NCBI GenBank assembly: GCA_017857395.1
Contig: JAFMDF010000037.1
Location: 1-47,384, forward strand
Source of the DNA: Bacteroidota bacterium
GTDB taxonomy: Bacteria > Bacteroidota > Bacteroidia > Chitinophagales > Saprospiraceae
Length of the DNA stretch: 47,384 nucleotides
Direction of reading: 5' to 3'
In this document: one piece after another, positions 8,619 to 18,085 of the stretch
Layout: each line of letters starts with the position of its first letter
Position numbering within the stretch: the first letter of the stretch is position 1
Made by a program: the position numbers and the translations under genes
The notes under the pieces: generated by a model
Told to the model about the DNA's origin: nothing
Databases searched by the model: none
Seen by the model: only the letters and a program-made list of their open reading frames with translations

Positions 8619-11600
8619 ATGAGAATTCTTTTGACACTTTCTTTTTTCCTACTCCTTGGGGCGGGGATAAAGGCACAAAGAATCCATGAAGTCAATACGG
8701 TTGACGACATGGATGATGGCGTCTGCAATGCGGTGCATTGTAGTCTCCGAGAAGCCATAAATGCTGCTAATGCCGATGGCTTTAACAGCGTGATATGGTT
8801 TAAAATTGATGGACCTGGTACTAAAGTTATTACTTTAGCTACCGAACTTCCTGCTATTTCAGGTAAACTGAAAATAGACGGAAATACCTTAGCTAGTAAC
8901 CTGCCAACTACAGGGCGACTTGTCCTTGACGGTAATGACCAGATTAAAAATGGTTTGCTCCTTGCCACAGATGAGGTAGAAATCTATGGCGTACAATTTC
9001 AACATTTTTTAGACAATGCTATTTTAATTGAAAGTACTAATACGGACTTCATCAGTAGTGTGACGCTTGGTAAACGTGAAAAAGGGAACATTTTTATCAA
9101 GAATGGAAACGCTGTTAAAGCTATAAATTTAAAGAAATTAGTCTTTCAGGCAAATTATGTGGGTACTAATTTTGATTTCGAGGAAGGGCTCGGTAATCAA
9201 AATGGGGTGGTTGTCGATAATAATTTGACTTCTGAGGAAAATTCGCTACTAATTATTGGTGGTGAATCTGATAGATTACAACATAATTATTTTGCTAGTA
9301 CTACAGGAACAGCACTTTCCTTATCGTATCAAGGAATTGCCACGATAGAAGGAAATATCTTTGGAACAGGTAAGATTGGAAATGAGGACTTAGGCAATAA
9401 TATTGCAGTTCAAACAACGAACGGTAGAGGTCGAGTGGATATTGGAGGTGCACCTGATACAAAAAATGTTTTTGCATATAATGAAAATGCCGTTATTATT
9501 GACCAAAATAATTATGTAAATATTAGTGAAAATAGTTTTTATTGTAATGGCTTAGGCTTAAACATTACCAAAAACACTTACCCTATTCCTACCATTACCA
9601 GTGGAGTAGAAACCATGCTTATTGGAATATCTCAGCCTTATGATGTGATTGAAGTTTATATTTCTGATGAAAATACCTGTAATAGCGAAAATTGCCAAGG
9701 GATGATTTATCAAGGTACAGTTACCGCAAGTAGTGCTGGAAACTGGCAATTTCCTGGATTTTTTGATTTTGGTCAGCAAGTTGTTGCGCTTTCTAGAAAT
9801 AGTGGTCGTCAATCCATGTTTTCTCAATGTTTTAAAGTTTGTCCAGGAAATATTGAATCTATCGCTGCCAATGAGGGGCCTTATTGTAAGAATGATACGA
9901 TTCAGTTGACTTCAGACCTAAATATTCATGGTTTTCAATGGGTGACACAATTTGATGAATCAGATATAACTTACGATTGGCAAGGCCCAAATGGGTTTAT
10001 TTCTAATGAAAAGAATCCAAAAAATATTGCGGAAAGAGGAGATTACGTTTTACAAACCTACCTATTAGGATGCCCTTCAACACCTGATACGACAGAAGTT
10101 AAAGTGGCCATACTAGAAGCAGCTATTGTGGACGTTCCTGTTAATTGTCGAGCGGAAAGCATCGAGCTTAATAGTAGCATTACTAGTAATATTGGCAGAG
10201 TAGACTATCATTGGTCAGGGCCAGAAGGATATACTTCTAGTCAAAAAAATCCGACGGATGCAAGAGCTGCGGGTGTTTATCAATTATTTGTTTCAGGCGA
10301 TGAATGCCAGTCAGATATGGCAAGTGTAACGGTGGAAAATCATTTTCCAGTACCTTTTTCTTTAGGTGCAGCTACTGCTTTATGTGTGGGCGAATCTGTC
10401 TCTTTAGCTGTTCCAAACTATAATTATTATCAATGGGGAGGAACACTTGAGGTAAATTGCGATACTTGTGCTAGTATTGAATTGACCCCTAACCAAAGCG
10501 GAACGCTTCAATTAATAGCTGGTTCTACACCTACTTGTACGGTTGAGGCGACGCTTGCCATTGAAGTAATTGCACCAATTAATGTAACAGAAGAACGAAC
10601 TTTATGCCCAGGTAGTAGCATGAATATATTTACCAAAACGATTGACGAACCTGGTACTTACCAAGCTTCCTTTACTGCTCAATCTGGCTGTGATTCTACC
10701 CATACTTTTATTATCACCCAGCCCAAAGTTAATCGAGTAGTAGAAACTAAGGTTATTTGCGAAGGAGAATCTGTGAAACTATTTGGCGAAACTTATGGGG
10801 CGTCAGGAATTTATGCCGCTTCTTTTACTTCCGCAAGTGGTTGTGATTCTACTCATGTCTTAGAATTAGAAGTCCTAAAAGAAACTTTTGTAGAAAAATC
10901 TTACACAATATGTGCAGGCGAAACGATGAACGTTTTTGGGACGCCTGTTGGTGAATCCACTACGATATCTAAAGTTTTTACTGCTAGTAATGGTTGCGAT
11001 TCTACGCTTCAAGTAAATGTATTGGTGAAAGAAGCTTATCAAGAAGCTGCTAAAATTACCCTCTGTGCAGGAGAAACTACCAATCTATTTAATGGACTGA
11101 TTGTAGAAGAAAGCGGTTTTTACCAAAGAGATTTTACGGCTAGTAATGGCTGTGATTCTATCGTTATGGTAGAAGTAGAAGTTTTAATACCTATTGAAAC
11201 TTTCCAACATAATACAATGTGCGATGATGAAGCATTGGACTTATTTGGGGAGGAAAGTGCTTTTCCTAATGATTATGTAGAAACCTTTACAGCACAATCT
11301 GGTTGCGATTCCATCAATCATGTTTCTTACGATATTAGATTTCGACAAGAAGTAGAAGAACATATTACGATTTGTGGTACAGATAAATATCTATTAGAAG
11401 GAAATGAAGTTACGGAGTCTGGTCGATATAGTTATATTTATAGCGCAGCAAATGGTTGTGATTCCATGCATATTACGGATGTTACGGTTTTAGATATACC
11501 TTATGGAGAAGCGACTTATGAATTATGCGCAGGAGAATCTATGGAGGTATTTGGCGTAAATGTAGGAACGGCAGGAATTTACTCCGAAGTATTAGCAAGT

Positions 11601-14600
11601 AGCAATGGTTGTGACTCTTTTCATACGATTACTATTTTTATCAAAGAAACGCAAGTTACGAATGAAGTAAGAACGATATGCGAAGGCGAATCGATTACTT
11701 TATTTGATAAATTAGTGTCTTCAGATGAGGTAGTTAGTAGAACTTTTGCTGGAAATAATGGCTGTGATTCTACCCATACTATCCAAGTAACGATGTTACA
11801 AAAAATAGTTACAGAGGGAACAAAAGCTATTTGCGAAGCAGATTGTATTGAATTATATGGAGCAACGGCTTGTTTAGATAAGGTCTATCAACAGACTTTT
11901 ACGGCTCAGTCTGGTTGTGATTCGACCCATACCCAATTTTTAACGACTATCGCACCGCAAGAAGTGTTACAAGAATACTTGCTTTGTGCAGGCGATTCAC
12001 TAATTGTTTTTGATTCTTTTATTAAGGAAGCAGGTACTTTTTCACAAATGTTTACAGGTGCAAGTGGCTGCGATTCGATGCATACTTTTATTATTACCCA
12101 ACCGAGTGCTAATCAAGTATTTGAAGCGAAAACTATTTGTGAAGGAGAAACTGTCAACCAATTCGGACAAACTTATGCGACGACTGGAACTTATGAAGCG
12201 TCTTATTCGGCAGCAAATGGTTGTGATTCTACTCATATTTTAGAATTGACGGTATTAACGCCAACTTTTGCAGAAGCGACTTATGAAATTTGTGCAGGCG
12301 AGTCCACTATGGTTTTTGGAGAATCTATTGAACAAGCGAGTATTTTGTCAAGGGTTTTTACGGCAGCAAATGGTTGTGATTCTACCCATACGGTAACGGT
12401 TTTTGTGAAAGAAGCGCAAGTGACCAATGAAGTAAGAACGATATGTGAAGGCGAATCTATTACATTATTTGATAAATTAGTGTCTTCGGACGAGGTAGTG
12501 AGTAGAACTTTTGCTGGAGCTAATGGCTGTGATTCTACCCATACTATCCAAGTAACGATGTTACAAAAAAGAACAACAGAAGGAACAGAAGCTATTTGTA
12601 CAGCAGATTGCATTGAATTATATGGTGCTACAGCTTGTTTAAATAACGTCTATCAACAGACTTTTACCGCTCAATCTGGTTGCGATTCTACCCATACCTT
12701 GTTTTTAACGACTATGGAACCGCAAGAAGTCGTACAAGAATACTTGCTTTGTGCAGGTGATTCACTGGCTGCTTTTGATAGTTTTATTAAAGAATCAGGG
12801 ACCTTTTCACAAATGTTTACAGGCGCAAGTGGCTGCGATTCGATGCATACTTTTATTATCACCCAACCGAGTGCCAACCAAGTATTTGAAGCGAAAACTA
12901 TTTGTGAAGGGGAAACAGTCAGTCAATTCGGACAGACTTATGCGACGGCTGGAATTTATGAAGCGGCCTATTCGGCAGCGAATGGTTGTGATTCTATTCA
13001 TGTTTTAGAACTGACGGTATTAACGCCAACTTTTGCGGAAGAGACTTATGAAATTTGTGCAGGAGAATCTACCTTAGTTTTTGGAGAATCTATTGAACAA
13101 GCAAGTATAGTTTCAAGAGTTTTTACAGCGGCAAATGGTTGTGACTCTACGCATACGGTAACCGTTTTTGTGAAAGAAGCGCAAGAGACGAATGAAGCCA
13201 TGACAATTTGTGCAGGAGAATCCATTCAACTTTTTGATAAATTAATTACTTCGGACGAAATAGTTAGTAAGACTTTTACTAGTGCGAGTGGTTGTGATTC
13301 TACCCATACGATAGCGGTAACGGTACTGCAAAAAATTACGACGGAGGAAACAACTTCTATCTGTGCCGCTGCTTGTGTGGAGTTATACGGAGCAACTGCC
13401 TGTGCGGATAAAGTGTATCAACAGACCTTTACAGCTAATGCTGGTTGTGATTCTATACATACCTTGTTTTTGACGACAACGGAGATGGTCGAAACTACTC
13501 AATCTTTTACGCTTTGTTCAGGTGATTCTTTAGCCGCTTTTGATGGTTTTATCAAAGAAGCGGGTATTTTTTCTCAGGCTTTTACAAGTGCAAGTGGTTG
13601 TGATTCTATGCACACTATCGTTCTTGAATTTACAGCAGAAATGACGACTAATATTGTCACTAGTCCTTCTTGTATAGAAAGTAATGGTGGTAGTGTCGAA
13701 CTAACTGTTGCAGGTGGAGTAGCGCCTTATACCGTTTCTTGGGAAGGATATAATATAGGGAATAATTTTGCTGTAGATAATTTAGAACCAGGTAGTTATG
13801 AGGTGCAAATTAATGATGCATTAGGCTGTGAATGGAATCAACATATTCAAATTGAAGCCATTCCGAGCCCTATTATAGAAAAAGAAATTTTGAGTATTAG
13901 TTGTTTTGGTGCCAATGATGGGGCAGTTGATTTATTTTCTAACCAAACAGACTTAAGGTATAGTTTGGATGGTATTAACTATTTTACAGAAGCCTCCTTT
14001 TCCGCCTTGCCACCAGCGACTTATGAGGTATTTATTCAGGATGAGGCTGGATGTAGCTACATGGAAGAATTTACCCTTTTTCAACCAGCTCCTTTAGATG
14101 TAGCATTACCCGCTGAAGAAACGGTTAAATTAGGTGCATCTGTACAACTTGAACCTGTAACTAATACTCAAAATACGATTCGATATGATTGGGAAGCGAT
14201 TGCTTCTTTAAGTTGTTTGGATTGTGAAAAACCGATAGCGACACCTTTTGAAGATACCCAATATACCTTGACTATTTATGATGAAAATAATTGTGAGAGT
14301 CAAGCTCAAATTTGGGTTAGAGTAGACGACAATAAGGATATTTATGTACCCAATGTCTTTAGTCCTGATGGCGATGGATTGAATGACCTCTTTACTATTC
14401 TAACGGTAGATGGCCCTATTCAAGAAGTGGAGACTTTTAAGGTCTATGATCGTTGGGGAAACTTAATGTATGAAGCCAACCATTTTGACCCATTAGATGA
14501 AAATTTTGGTTGGAATGGTCGTTATAAAGGAAAATTAATGGATAATGGCGTTTTTATCTATTTTGCTATTGTCAAATTTGTGGATGGAACAGAAGAAGAA

Positions 14601-14630
14601 TTAAAAGGGGATGTGACCTTGACCAAATAA
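8619..14630 (+). CDS. Giant T9SS type B adhesin with 20 Cys-rich repeats
   Basis: A 2003-aa secreted protein. Signal peptide MRILLTLSFFLLLGAGIKAQ is followed by a CSLREA motif (VHCSLREAINAANAD) and a region with right-handed beta-helix character (~50-330). Two Ig/PKD-like modules follow (~410-640). Then come 20 tandem ~51-residue repeats (~655-1675), each with a C(E/A)GE motif and a GCDSTHT-like motif, so two cysteines per repeat. Two SprB-like repeats follow (~1680-1830), and the end is a gliding-motility-associated C-terminal domain (YVPNVFSPDGDGLNDLF to the end), the type B sorting signal of T9SS. It is probably exported and attached to, or released from, the cell surface; an adhesive role is inferred. 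Units 8-12, 13-17 and 18-20 form a 765-bp super-repeat. A strong terminator follows. Confidence 0.9.
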   Translation: MRILLTLSFFLLLGAGIKAQRIHEVNTVDDMDDGVCNAVHCSLREAINAANADGFNSVIWFKIDGPGTKVITLATELPAISGKLKIDGNTLASNLPTTGRLVLDGNDQIKNGLLLATDEVEIYGVQFQHFLDNAILIESTNTDFISSVTLGKREKGNIFIKNGNAVKAINLKKLVFQANYVGTNFDFEEGLGNQNGVVVDNNLTSEENSLLIIGGESDRLQHNYFASTTGTALSLSYQGIATIEGNIFGTGKIGNEDLGNNIAVQTTNGRGRVDIGGAPDTKNVFAYNENAVIIDQNNYVNISENSFYCNGLGLNITKNTYPIPTITSGVETMLIGISQPYDVIEVYISDENTCNSENCQGMIYQGTVTASSAGNWQFPGFFDFGQQVVALSRNSGRQSMFSQCFKVCPGNIESIAANEGPYCKNDTIQLTSDLNIHGFQWVTQFDESDITYDWQGPNGFISNEKNPKNIAERGDYVLQTYLLGCPSTPDTTEVKVAILEAAIVDVPVNCRAESIELNSSITSNIGRVDYHWSGPEGYTSSQKNPTDARAAGVYQLFVSGDECQSDMASVTVENHFPVPFSLGAATALCVGESVSLAVPNYNYYQWGGTLEVNCDTCASIELTPNQSGTLQLIAGSTPTCTVEATLAIEVIAPINVTEERTLCPGSSMNIFTKTIDEPGTYQASFTAQSGCDSTHTFIITQPKVNRVVETKVICEGESVKLFGETYGASGIYAASFTSASGCDSTHVLELEVLKETFVEKSYTICAGETMNVFGTPVGESTTISKVFTASNGCDSTLQVNVLVKEAYQEAAKITLCAGETTNLFNGLIVEESGFYQRDFTASNGCDSIVMVEVEVLIPIETFQHNTMCDDEALDLFGEESAFPNDYVETFTAQSGCDSINHVSYDIRFRQEVEEHITICGTDKYLLEGNEVTESGRYSYIYSAANGCDSMHITDVTVLDIPYGEATYELCAGESMEVFGVNVGTAGIYSEVLASSNGCDSFHTITIFIKETQVTNEVRTICEGESITLFDKLVSSDEVVSRTFAGNNGCDSTHTIQVTMLQKIVTEGTKAICEADCIELYGATACLDKVYQQTFTAQSGCDSTHTQFLTTIAPQEVLQEYLLCAGDSLIVFDSFIKEAGTFSQMFTGASGCDSMHTFIITQPSANQVFEAKTICEGETVNQFGQTYATTGTYEASYSAANGCDSTHILELTVLTPTFAEATYEICAGESTMVFGESIEQASILSRVFTAANGCDSTHTVTVFVKEAQVTNEVRTICEGESITLFDKLVSSDEVVSRTFAGANGCDSTHTIQVTMLQKRTTEGTEAICTADCIELYGATACLNNVYQQTFTAQSGCDSTHTLFLTTMEPQEVVQEYLLCAGDSLAAFDSFIKESGTFSQMFTGASGCDSMHTFIITQPSANQVFEAKTICEGETVSQFGQTYATAGIYEAAYSAANGCDSIHVLELTVLTPTFAEETYEICAGESTLVFGESIEQASIVSRVFTAANGCDSTHTVTVFVKEAQETNEAMTICAGESIQLFDKLITSDEIVSKTFTSASGCDSTHTIAVTVLQKITTEETTSICAAACVELYGATACADKVYQQTFTANAGCDSIHTLFLTTTEMVETTQSFTLCSGDSLAAFDGFIKEAGIFSQAFTSASGCDSMHTIVLEFTAEMTTNIVTSPSCIESNGGSVELTVAGGVAPYTVSWEGYNIGNNFAVDNLEPGSYEVQINDALGCEWNQHIQIEAIPSPIIEKEILSISCFGANDGAVDLFSNQTDLRYSLDGINYFTEASFSALPPATYEVFIQDEAGCSYMEEFTLFQPAPLDVALPAEETVKLGASVQLEPVTNTQNTIRYDWEAIASLSCLDCEKPIATPFEDTQYTLTIYDENNCESQAQIWVRVDDNKDIYVPNVFSPDGDGLNDLFTILTVDGPIQEVETFKVYDRWGNLMYEANHFDPLDENFGWNGRYKGKLMDNGVFIYFAIVKFVDGTEEELKGDVTLTK
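11652..13620 (+). repeat. 765-bp super-repeat inside adhesin gene
   Basis: Copies start at 11652, 12417 and 13182 (third partial), with an exact offset of 765 bases (255 codons, five 51-aa units) measured at several landmarks. Copies 1 and 2 are nearly identical over long stretches. The repeat is in frame, so unequal recombination would lengthen or shorten the protein without breaking it. Confidence 0.85.
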
Positions 14631-14637
14631 AAAGAAT

Positions 14638-14670
14638 AAGGCGGTTGTTTCCCACAACCGCCTTGTTTTT
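14638..14670 (+). terminator. Strong rho-independent terminator
   Basis: A perfect 11-bp GC-rich stem, AAGGCGGTTGT/ACAACCGCCTT, with loop TTCCC and then GTTTTTTATTTT. It lies 8 bases after the adhesin stop. The trehalase gene converges from the other side. Confidence 0.92.
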
Positions 14671-14677
14671 TATTTTC

Positions 14678-14719
14678 AACTTTAACTTTAACTTTAATAG
14701 CAATAGCAATAGCAATAGC
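14678..14719. repeat. Hexanucleotide microsatellite
   Basis: Three copies of AACTTT (14678-14695) run directly into four copies of AATAGC (14696-14719). The array lies between the adhesin terminator and the trehalase stop codon and is non-coding. Length changes by slippage are likely. Confidence 0.85.
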
Positions 14720-14734
14720 AATTTTAGAATATAA

Positions 14735-16339
14735 TCAATCAACTGCCCCTTCACTAACCAACTTCAACAAAACCCCATTCGTCCATCCAAATCCATCTTG
14801 AACAGGATACTCACCACCGCCAGCGTCTAAACTCAAATCCACCACATTATATTTTTCTACTAATTTACCTGTATTTTTATAAACTTTAGTATTCAATTTA
14901 ATCCATCGGTCTTTAATGGTATTGGCTAAAGTTTTATTGCCATAATTTCGCAAACCTTCAATCGTCATCCATTGTAAAGGTGCCCAACCATTCGGATAAT
15001 CCCATTGTTGCCCATTGTCAGTCAGCGTAGAAACGACGCCACCAGGCATTAAGAATTTATTTTCAATGACTTTAGCTACTTTTTCGGATTGGTCGGTTGT
15101 TGCCATATTAAAAGTTAAAGGATATATCCCTGCAAGAGAAGGAATGCCTGTAAAAGATTGGGCAACAAAATCATAATCTTGGAAATAGCCCATGTCGTTA
15201 TCCCAACAAAATTGAGTTAAAGCAGCCTTTCTTAAATTAGCTTTTTGAGAATATAAATTAGCGGCTTCTTGATTGCCGCTCATCACGTTTGCTTTAGCCA
15301 ATACTAACTCTAAATTATATAATAAAGCATTCAAATCTACAGGAATTATATCCGTGGTATGAATGGTCGATAATTTTTGTGGGTCGCTAAACCAACGGCT
15401 ACTGAAATCCCAACCAGATTCACAAGCTGCTCGTAAATCACTGTACACTTGTTTTTCAGGGCGGTTACTTTCTTTGATGGTTTCGACATCTTCTCGATAA
15501 CTTTCTGCTCTAGGAAAATCACCTTTATCAAAATACCGATTTAAGATACTGCCATTTGGTAAACGAACAATCTTTTTATTGGTCGGGTTTGCTGCATTCA
15601 CTTGTTCTAAGCCATCCATCCAATAGGCATATTCTTTCGTCAGTTGAGGTAAGTAAGTAACGATGGTATTATCGCCCTTTTGCTCTGCTAATACTTGCAC
15701 CATTCTTGCAAAAAAAGGCGGTTGGGAACGAGTCAAAAAATAAGTCCGATTACCATTAGGAATAAACCCTACTTTGTCAATAATGTAAGCAAAATTATTG
15801 ACCATATTTTCAATCATATCTGTTTTGCCAGCTGATTGTAAACCCAACATGGTAAAATAACTATCCCAATAATAGATTTCTCCAAATCGACCGCCGGGGA
15901 CAATATAGGGATTTGGTAAACTAATTAAACTGCCTGTATTAGCGGCATCTGGTTGACGAGTTAAAACGGGCCATAAAGAATTGATGTGTTCCGCTACACT
16001 TTTACTAGTATCTGCTTGAAAGCCTGAGGCATATTGTTTAGGTTTTTCAAAGTGTTTTAATACAAAATCTTTCAGCTTGAAATCTGTTTTATCTTTATCA
16101 GTGGCATAATTTGCCATGATTTGTGCGGTGGTAAACTTAGGCGTGCAATCCACAAAAGTTTTACCATCAGGGAATATTTTGTTAAGTTGTACTTGTTCGA
16201 ATAATGCGCCAAAACGTTCATTTGGAGGCAATTCTTTTTTTGTTTCGACTGCTGATGTTGGCTCCAACTTAGGCGGATTTTTACAACCAAATGCGACCAC
16301 GAAAAACGCGAGCAAAAGGGTAGTGGAAAAGTTTTTCAT
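14735..16339 (-). CDS. treA: Trehalase, GH37 lipoprotein
   Basis: This enzyme hydrolyses alpha,alpha-trehalose to two glucose molecules. Both trehalase signatures are present: PGGRFGEIYYWDSY (residues 148-161) and QWDYPNGWAP (445-454). The ESGWDFSSRW segment carries the expected acid Asp, and E495 in LVEKYNVVD fits the catalytic base by analogy with E. coli trehalase. A lipoprotein signal ends at AFGC (C19), so it acts in the periplasm or at the outer membrane. The 534-aa length is normal for the family. The permease gene upstream on the same strand is 138 bases away and a -7-like box lies between, so it may have its own promoter. Confidence 0.94.
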   Translation of the reverse strand: MKNFSTTLLLAFFVVAFGCKNPPKLEPTSAVETKKELPPNERFGALFEQVQLNKIFPDGKTFVDCTPKFTTAQIMANYATDKDKTDFKLKDFVLKHFEKPKQYASGFQADTSKSVAEHINSLWPVLTRQPDAANTGSLISLPNPYIVPGGRFGEIYYWDSYFTMLGLQSAGKTDMIENMVNNFAYIIDKVGFIPNGNRTYFLTRSQPPFFARMVQVLAEQKGDNTIVTYLPQLTKEYAYWMDGLEQVNAANPTNKKIVRLPNGSILNRYFDKGDFPRAESYREDVETIKESNRPEKQVYSDLRAACESGWDFSSRWFSDPQKLSTIHTTDIIPVDLNALLYNLELVLAKANVMSGNQEAANLYSQKANLRKAALTQFCWDNDMGYFQDYDFVAQSFTGIPSLAGIYPLTFNMATTDQSEKVAKVIENKFLMPGGVVSTLTDNGQQWDYPNGWAPLQWMTIEGLRNYGNKTLANTIKDRWIKLNTKVYKNTGKLVEKYNVVDLSLDAGGGEYPVQDGFGWTNGVLLKLVSEGAVD

Positions 16340-16442
16340 ACAATATTTATTAAAAGAGTAAGGAGGTCTTAAGGTAATGAACGAATGCTAATTTTCTAAT
16401 CAATTCCTTTTTTCTACTATATCTTACAATTTTTTGTAGCAC

Positions 16443-16450
16443 CAAATTTA
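16443..16450 (-). promoter_or_regulatory. Candidate -7 box TAAATTTG for trehalase
   Basis: Read on the minus strand, TAAATTTG matches TAnnTTTG and lies about 100 bases before the trehalase start. Only a weak TTTAG is found at the -33 distance. Confidence 0.35.
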
Positions 16451-16477
16451 ACTAACATTTATTCATAGTCCTAAACC

Positions 16478-17206
16478 TTATTTTATAAAAATCAAAATAG
16501 CTCCAATTGCGGTCACGACCAATAAAAATTGACGGAAGAATTTCTCCGTAAAATAACTGACGATTTTTACACCGACAAAAAAGCCCATAAAGACAAAAGG
16601 CAATAACGTTAAATTGGTTTGTAAGGTATCCCAAGTGATGGTTTTCCAAGAAAAAACATGGAAAGGAACTTTAAAATTATTGACAATAAAAAAGACCCAC
16701 GCTGAGCTACCAATGATTTCATTTTTCGGCAAACGAGTGGCTAAAAAAAATAAATTCGCAAAAGGTCCTGCTAAATTACCAATCATTGTCGTAAATCCAG
16801 CTGCGAACCCTATAGAACCGCCAAATAATCGATCATCGGGCAGTACACTTTTAGCGGTAGACTCTGAAAACCACATAAAAACCACGCTAAATAAAATAAT
16901 ACCTGCCATCCAATTTTTAAAAGTAGCTTCTGGTAAATCTTTTCCAATAAAAGAAGCTACTACGACACCAACTAACATCCAAGGTAAAAAATGAACTAAA
17001 TATTTCCATTTGGTATATTTTTTAAAATAAATAACTGCCATAATATCGCCCGCAATTAATAAGGGTAAAATAATTCCTGTAGAGTTTTTAGCACCATAAA
17101 CAAGTGCCATCAACGTAACCGTAAGAATGCTAATACCTTTAATTCCACCTTTACCAACGCCAAGTAGAAAAGCAGCTAGAAATGCTAAAATTAAGTTAAA
17201 CTCCAT
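16478..17206 (-). CDS. TauE/SafE (TSUP) family membrane permease
   Basis: A 242-aa inner-membrane protein made almost wholly of hydrophobic helices (about seven or eight). The glycine-rich first helix is AFLLGVGKGGIKGISIL, and a second half-repeat begins around GFAAGFTTMIGNLAGPF, the usual duplicated layout of TSUP permeases. Family members move sulfite, sulfoacetate or other organic acids; the substrate cannot be assigned. No sulfur-metabolism gene lies next to it. It is divergent from the DUF4833 gene. Confidence 0.85.
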   Translation of the reverse strand: MEFNLILAFLAAFLLGVGKGGIKGISILTVTLMALVYGAKNSTGIILPLLIAGDIMAVIYFKKYTKWKYLVHFLPWMLVGVVVASFIGKDLPEATFKNWMAGIILFSVVFMWFSESTAKSVLPDDRLFGGSIGFAAGFTTMIGNLAGPFANLFFLATRLPKNEIIGSSAWVFFIVNNFKVPFHVFSWKTITWDTLQTNLTLLPFVFMGFFVGVKIVSYFTEKFFRQFLLVVTAIGAILIFIK

Positions 17207-17404
17207 GTTTTGTCGAACGAATTTAAAGCGAATATAGAACTAAATCGCATCTTGATTTATTTTAATAAATCAAAGGTAGTAGTTCATTTTCAATTCAAGT
17301 AATTCTAAAGGCTTTGATAATTTTGAATTAAACCTTTTTTTTGTATCTTTTTTAGAATTGATAATTGTTTTCCATGACAACTAATTTTAAGATAGTTGGT
17401 CTTT

Positions 17405-17434
17405 AGGGATGAGGTAATTATTTTCCTCATCCCT
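17405..17434 (+). promoter_or_regulatory. Leader hairpin before DUF4833 gene
   Basis: A perfect 10-bp stem, AGGGATGAGG with CCTCATCCCT, has a 10-base loop TAATTATTTT and ends 25 bases before the start codon at 17460. The gene on the other side is divergent, so this is not an upstream gene's terminator. It may be an attenuator or a 5'-leader structure. Confidence 0.55.
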
Positions 17435-17459
17435 TATGGTAAATATTTCCTAGAAATTA

Positions 17460-18017
17460 ATGATAAAAATGCAGCGATTAACTATTACCCTTGTTTTTTT
17501 TCTGTTGAGTATTGTGTGTGTGTTTGGGCAAGAATGGGCGGGGAGAGAAGATTGGCCAGCCGATTTTCCTAGACCAGAACAAACGGAACGAAGTTTATTT
17601 TTCATTCAAAGAAATTTGAATAAGCACACCATTATTTATGATTTAAACCTCAAAGAAGATGGTCAACTTGATAGATCTGAACCCATAGATAATTATTGGC
17701 GACAATACGCAAGTACGGGGCAACGAAGAGAATTGAGTTGGTTAGAATCTTGGTTAGCTTATGGCTACAGAGTAAAAAAACAGAAAGCAGATGCCTTACA
17801 AATAAAATTAAGAGCGCATAAAGAACGCTTTATTGAACTTCGGAAATATGCCGATAGATGGCGAGCGGTGATTACCATTAATGGCGAAGATAGCTATTTG
17901 ACGCATATTTATGCCTATGCGGATGAATCTGGTATTATACCAGATGTTATACATGTTGACCTTTTTGGGATTAATATTAAAACTGGAAAGGAAGTGAAGG
18001 AACGAATTTATGATTAA
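17460..18017 (+). CDS. DUF4833-family exported protein
   Basis: A 185-aa protein with a signal peptide ending at VCVFGQ. The segments SLFFIQRNLNKHTIIYDLNL, DNYWRQYASTGQRREL and WLAYGYRVKKQ are what I recognise as DUF4833, whose function is unknown. The rest is predicted beta-rich and probably periplasmic. A second ATG at 17469 (MQRLTITL) is an equally good start for the signal peptide. The gene is single, with a hairpin just upstream and a long dyad just after its stop. Confidence 0.75.
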   Translation: MIKMQRLTITLVFFLLSIVCVFGQEWAGREDWPADFPRPEQTERSLFFIQRNLNKHTIIYDLNLKEDGQLDRSEPIDNYWRQYASTGQRRELSWLESWLAYGYRVKKQKADALQIKLRAHKERFIELRKYADRWRAVITINGEDSYLTHIYAYADESGIIPDVIHVDLFGINIKTGKEVKERIYD

Positions 18018-18020
18018 CCA

Positions 18021-18081
18021 TAGCTTGGGCTTCCAGCCCGAGTAGCAGTTCATAGACTACTCGGGCTGGAAGCCCAAGCTA
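18021..18081. repeat. Perfect 25-bp-arm dyad (TAGCTTGG..CCGAGTA units)
   Basis: Arms 18021-18045 and 18057-18081 are perfect inverted repeats with an 11-base loop. Each arm contains a small hairpin, GGGCT-TCC-AGCCC. The dyad fills nearly all of the 68 bases between the convergent stop codons at 18017 and 18086, so it probably acts as a bidirectional terminator. A single copy of the same unit recurs at 20023-20046. Confidence 0.88.
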
Positions 18082-18085
18082 CTGT

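Noticed and set aside
8606-8968. Minus-strand frame of 120 codons over the adhesin start
   Set aside because: Opposite frame of a gene with a signal peptide and CSLREA domain; it shows no recognisable domain.
10600-13640. Regular repeats resembling a CRISPR array
   Set aside because: The repeats are in frame, ~153 bp, vary like protein repeats and have no unique spacers; no cas gene is present.
16614-16994. Plus-strand frame of 126 codons
   Set aside because: Antisense to the TauE/SafE permease, which has clear membrane helices in the other frame.
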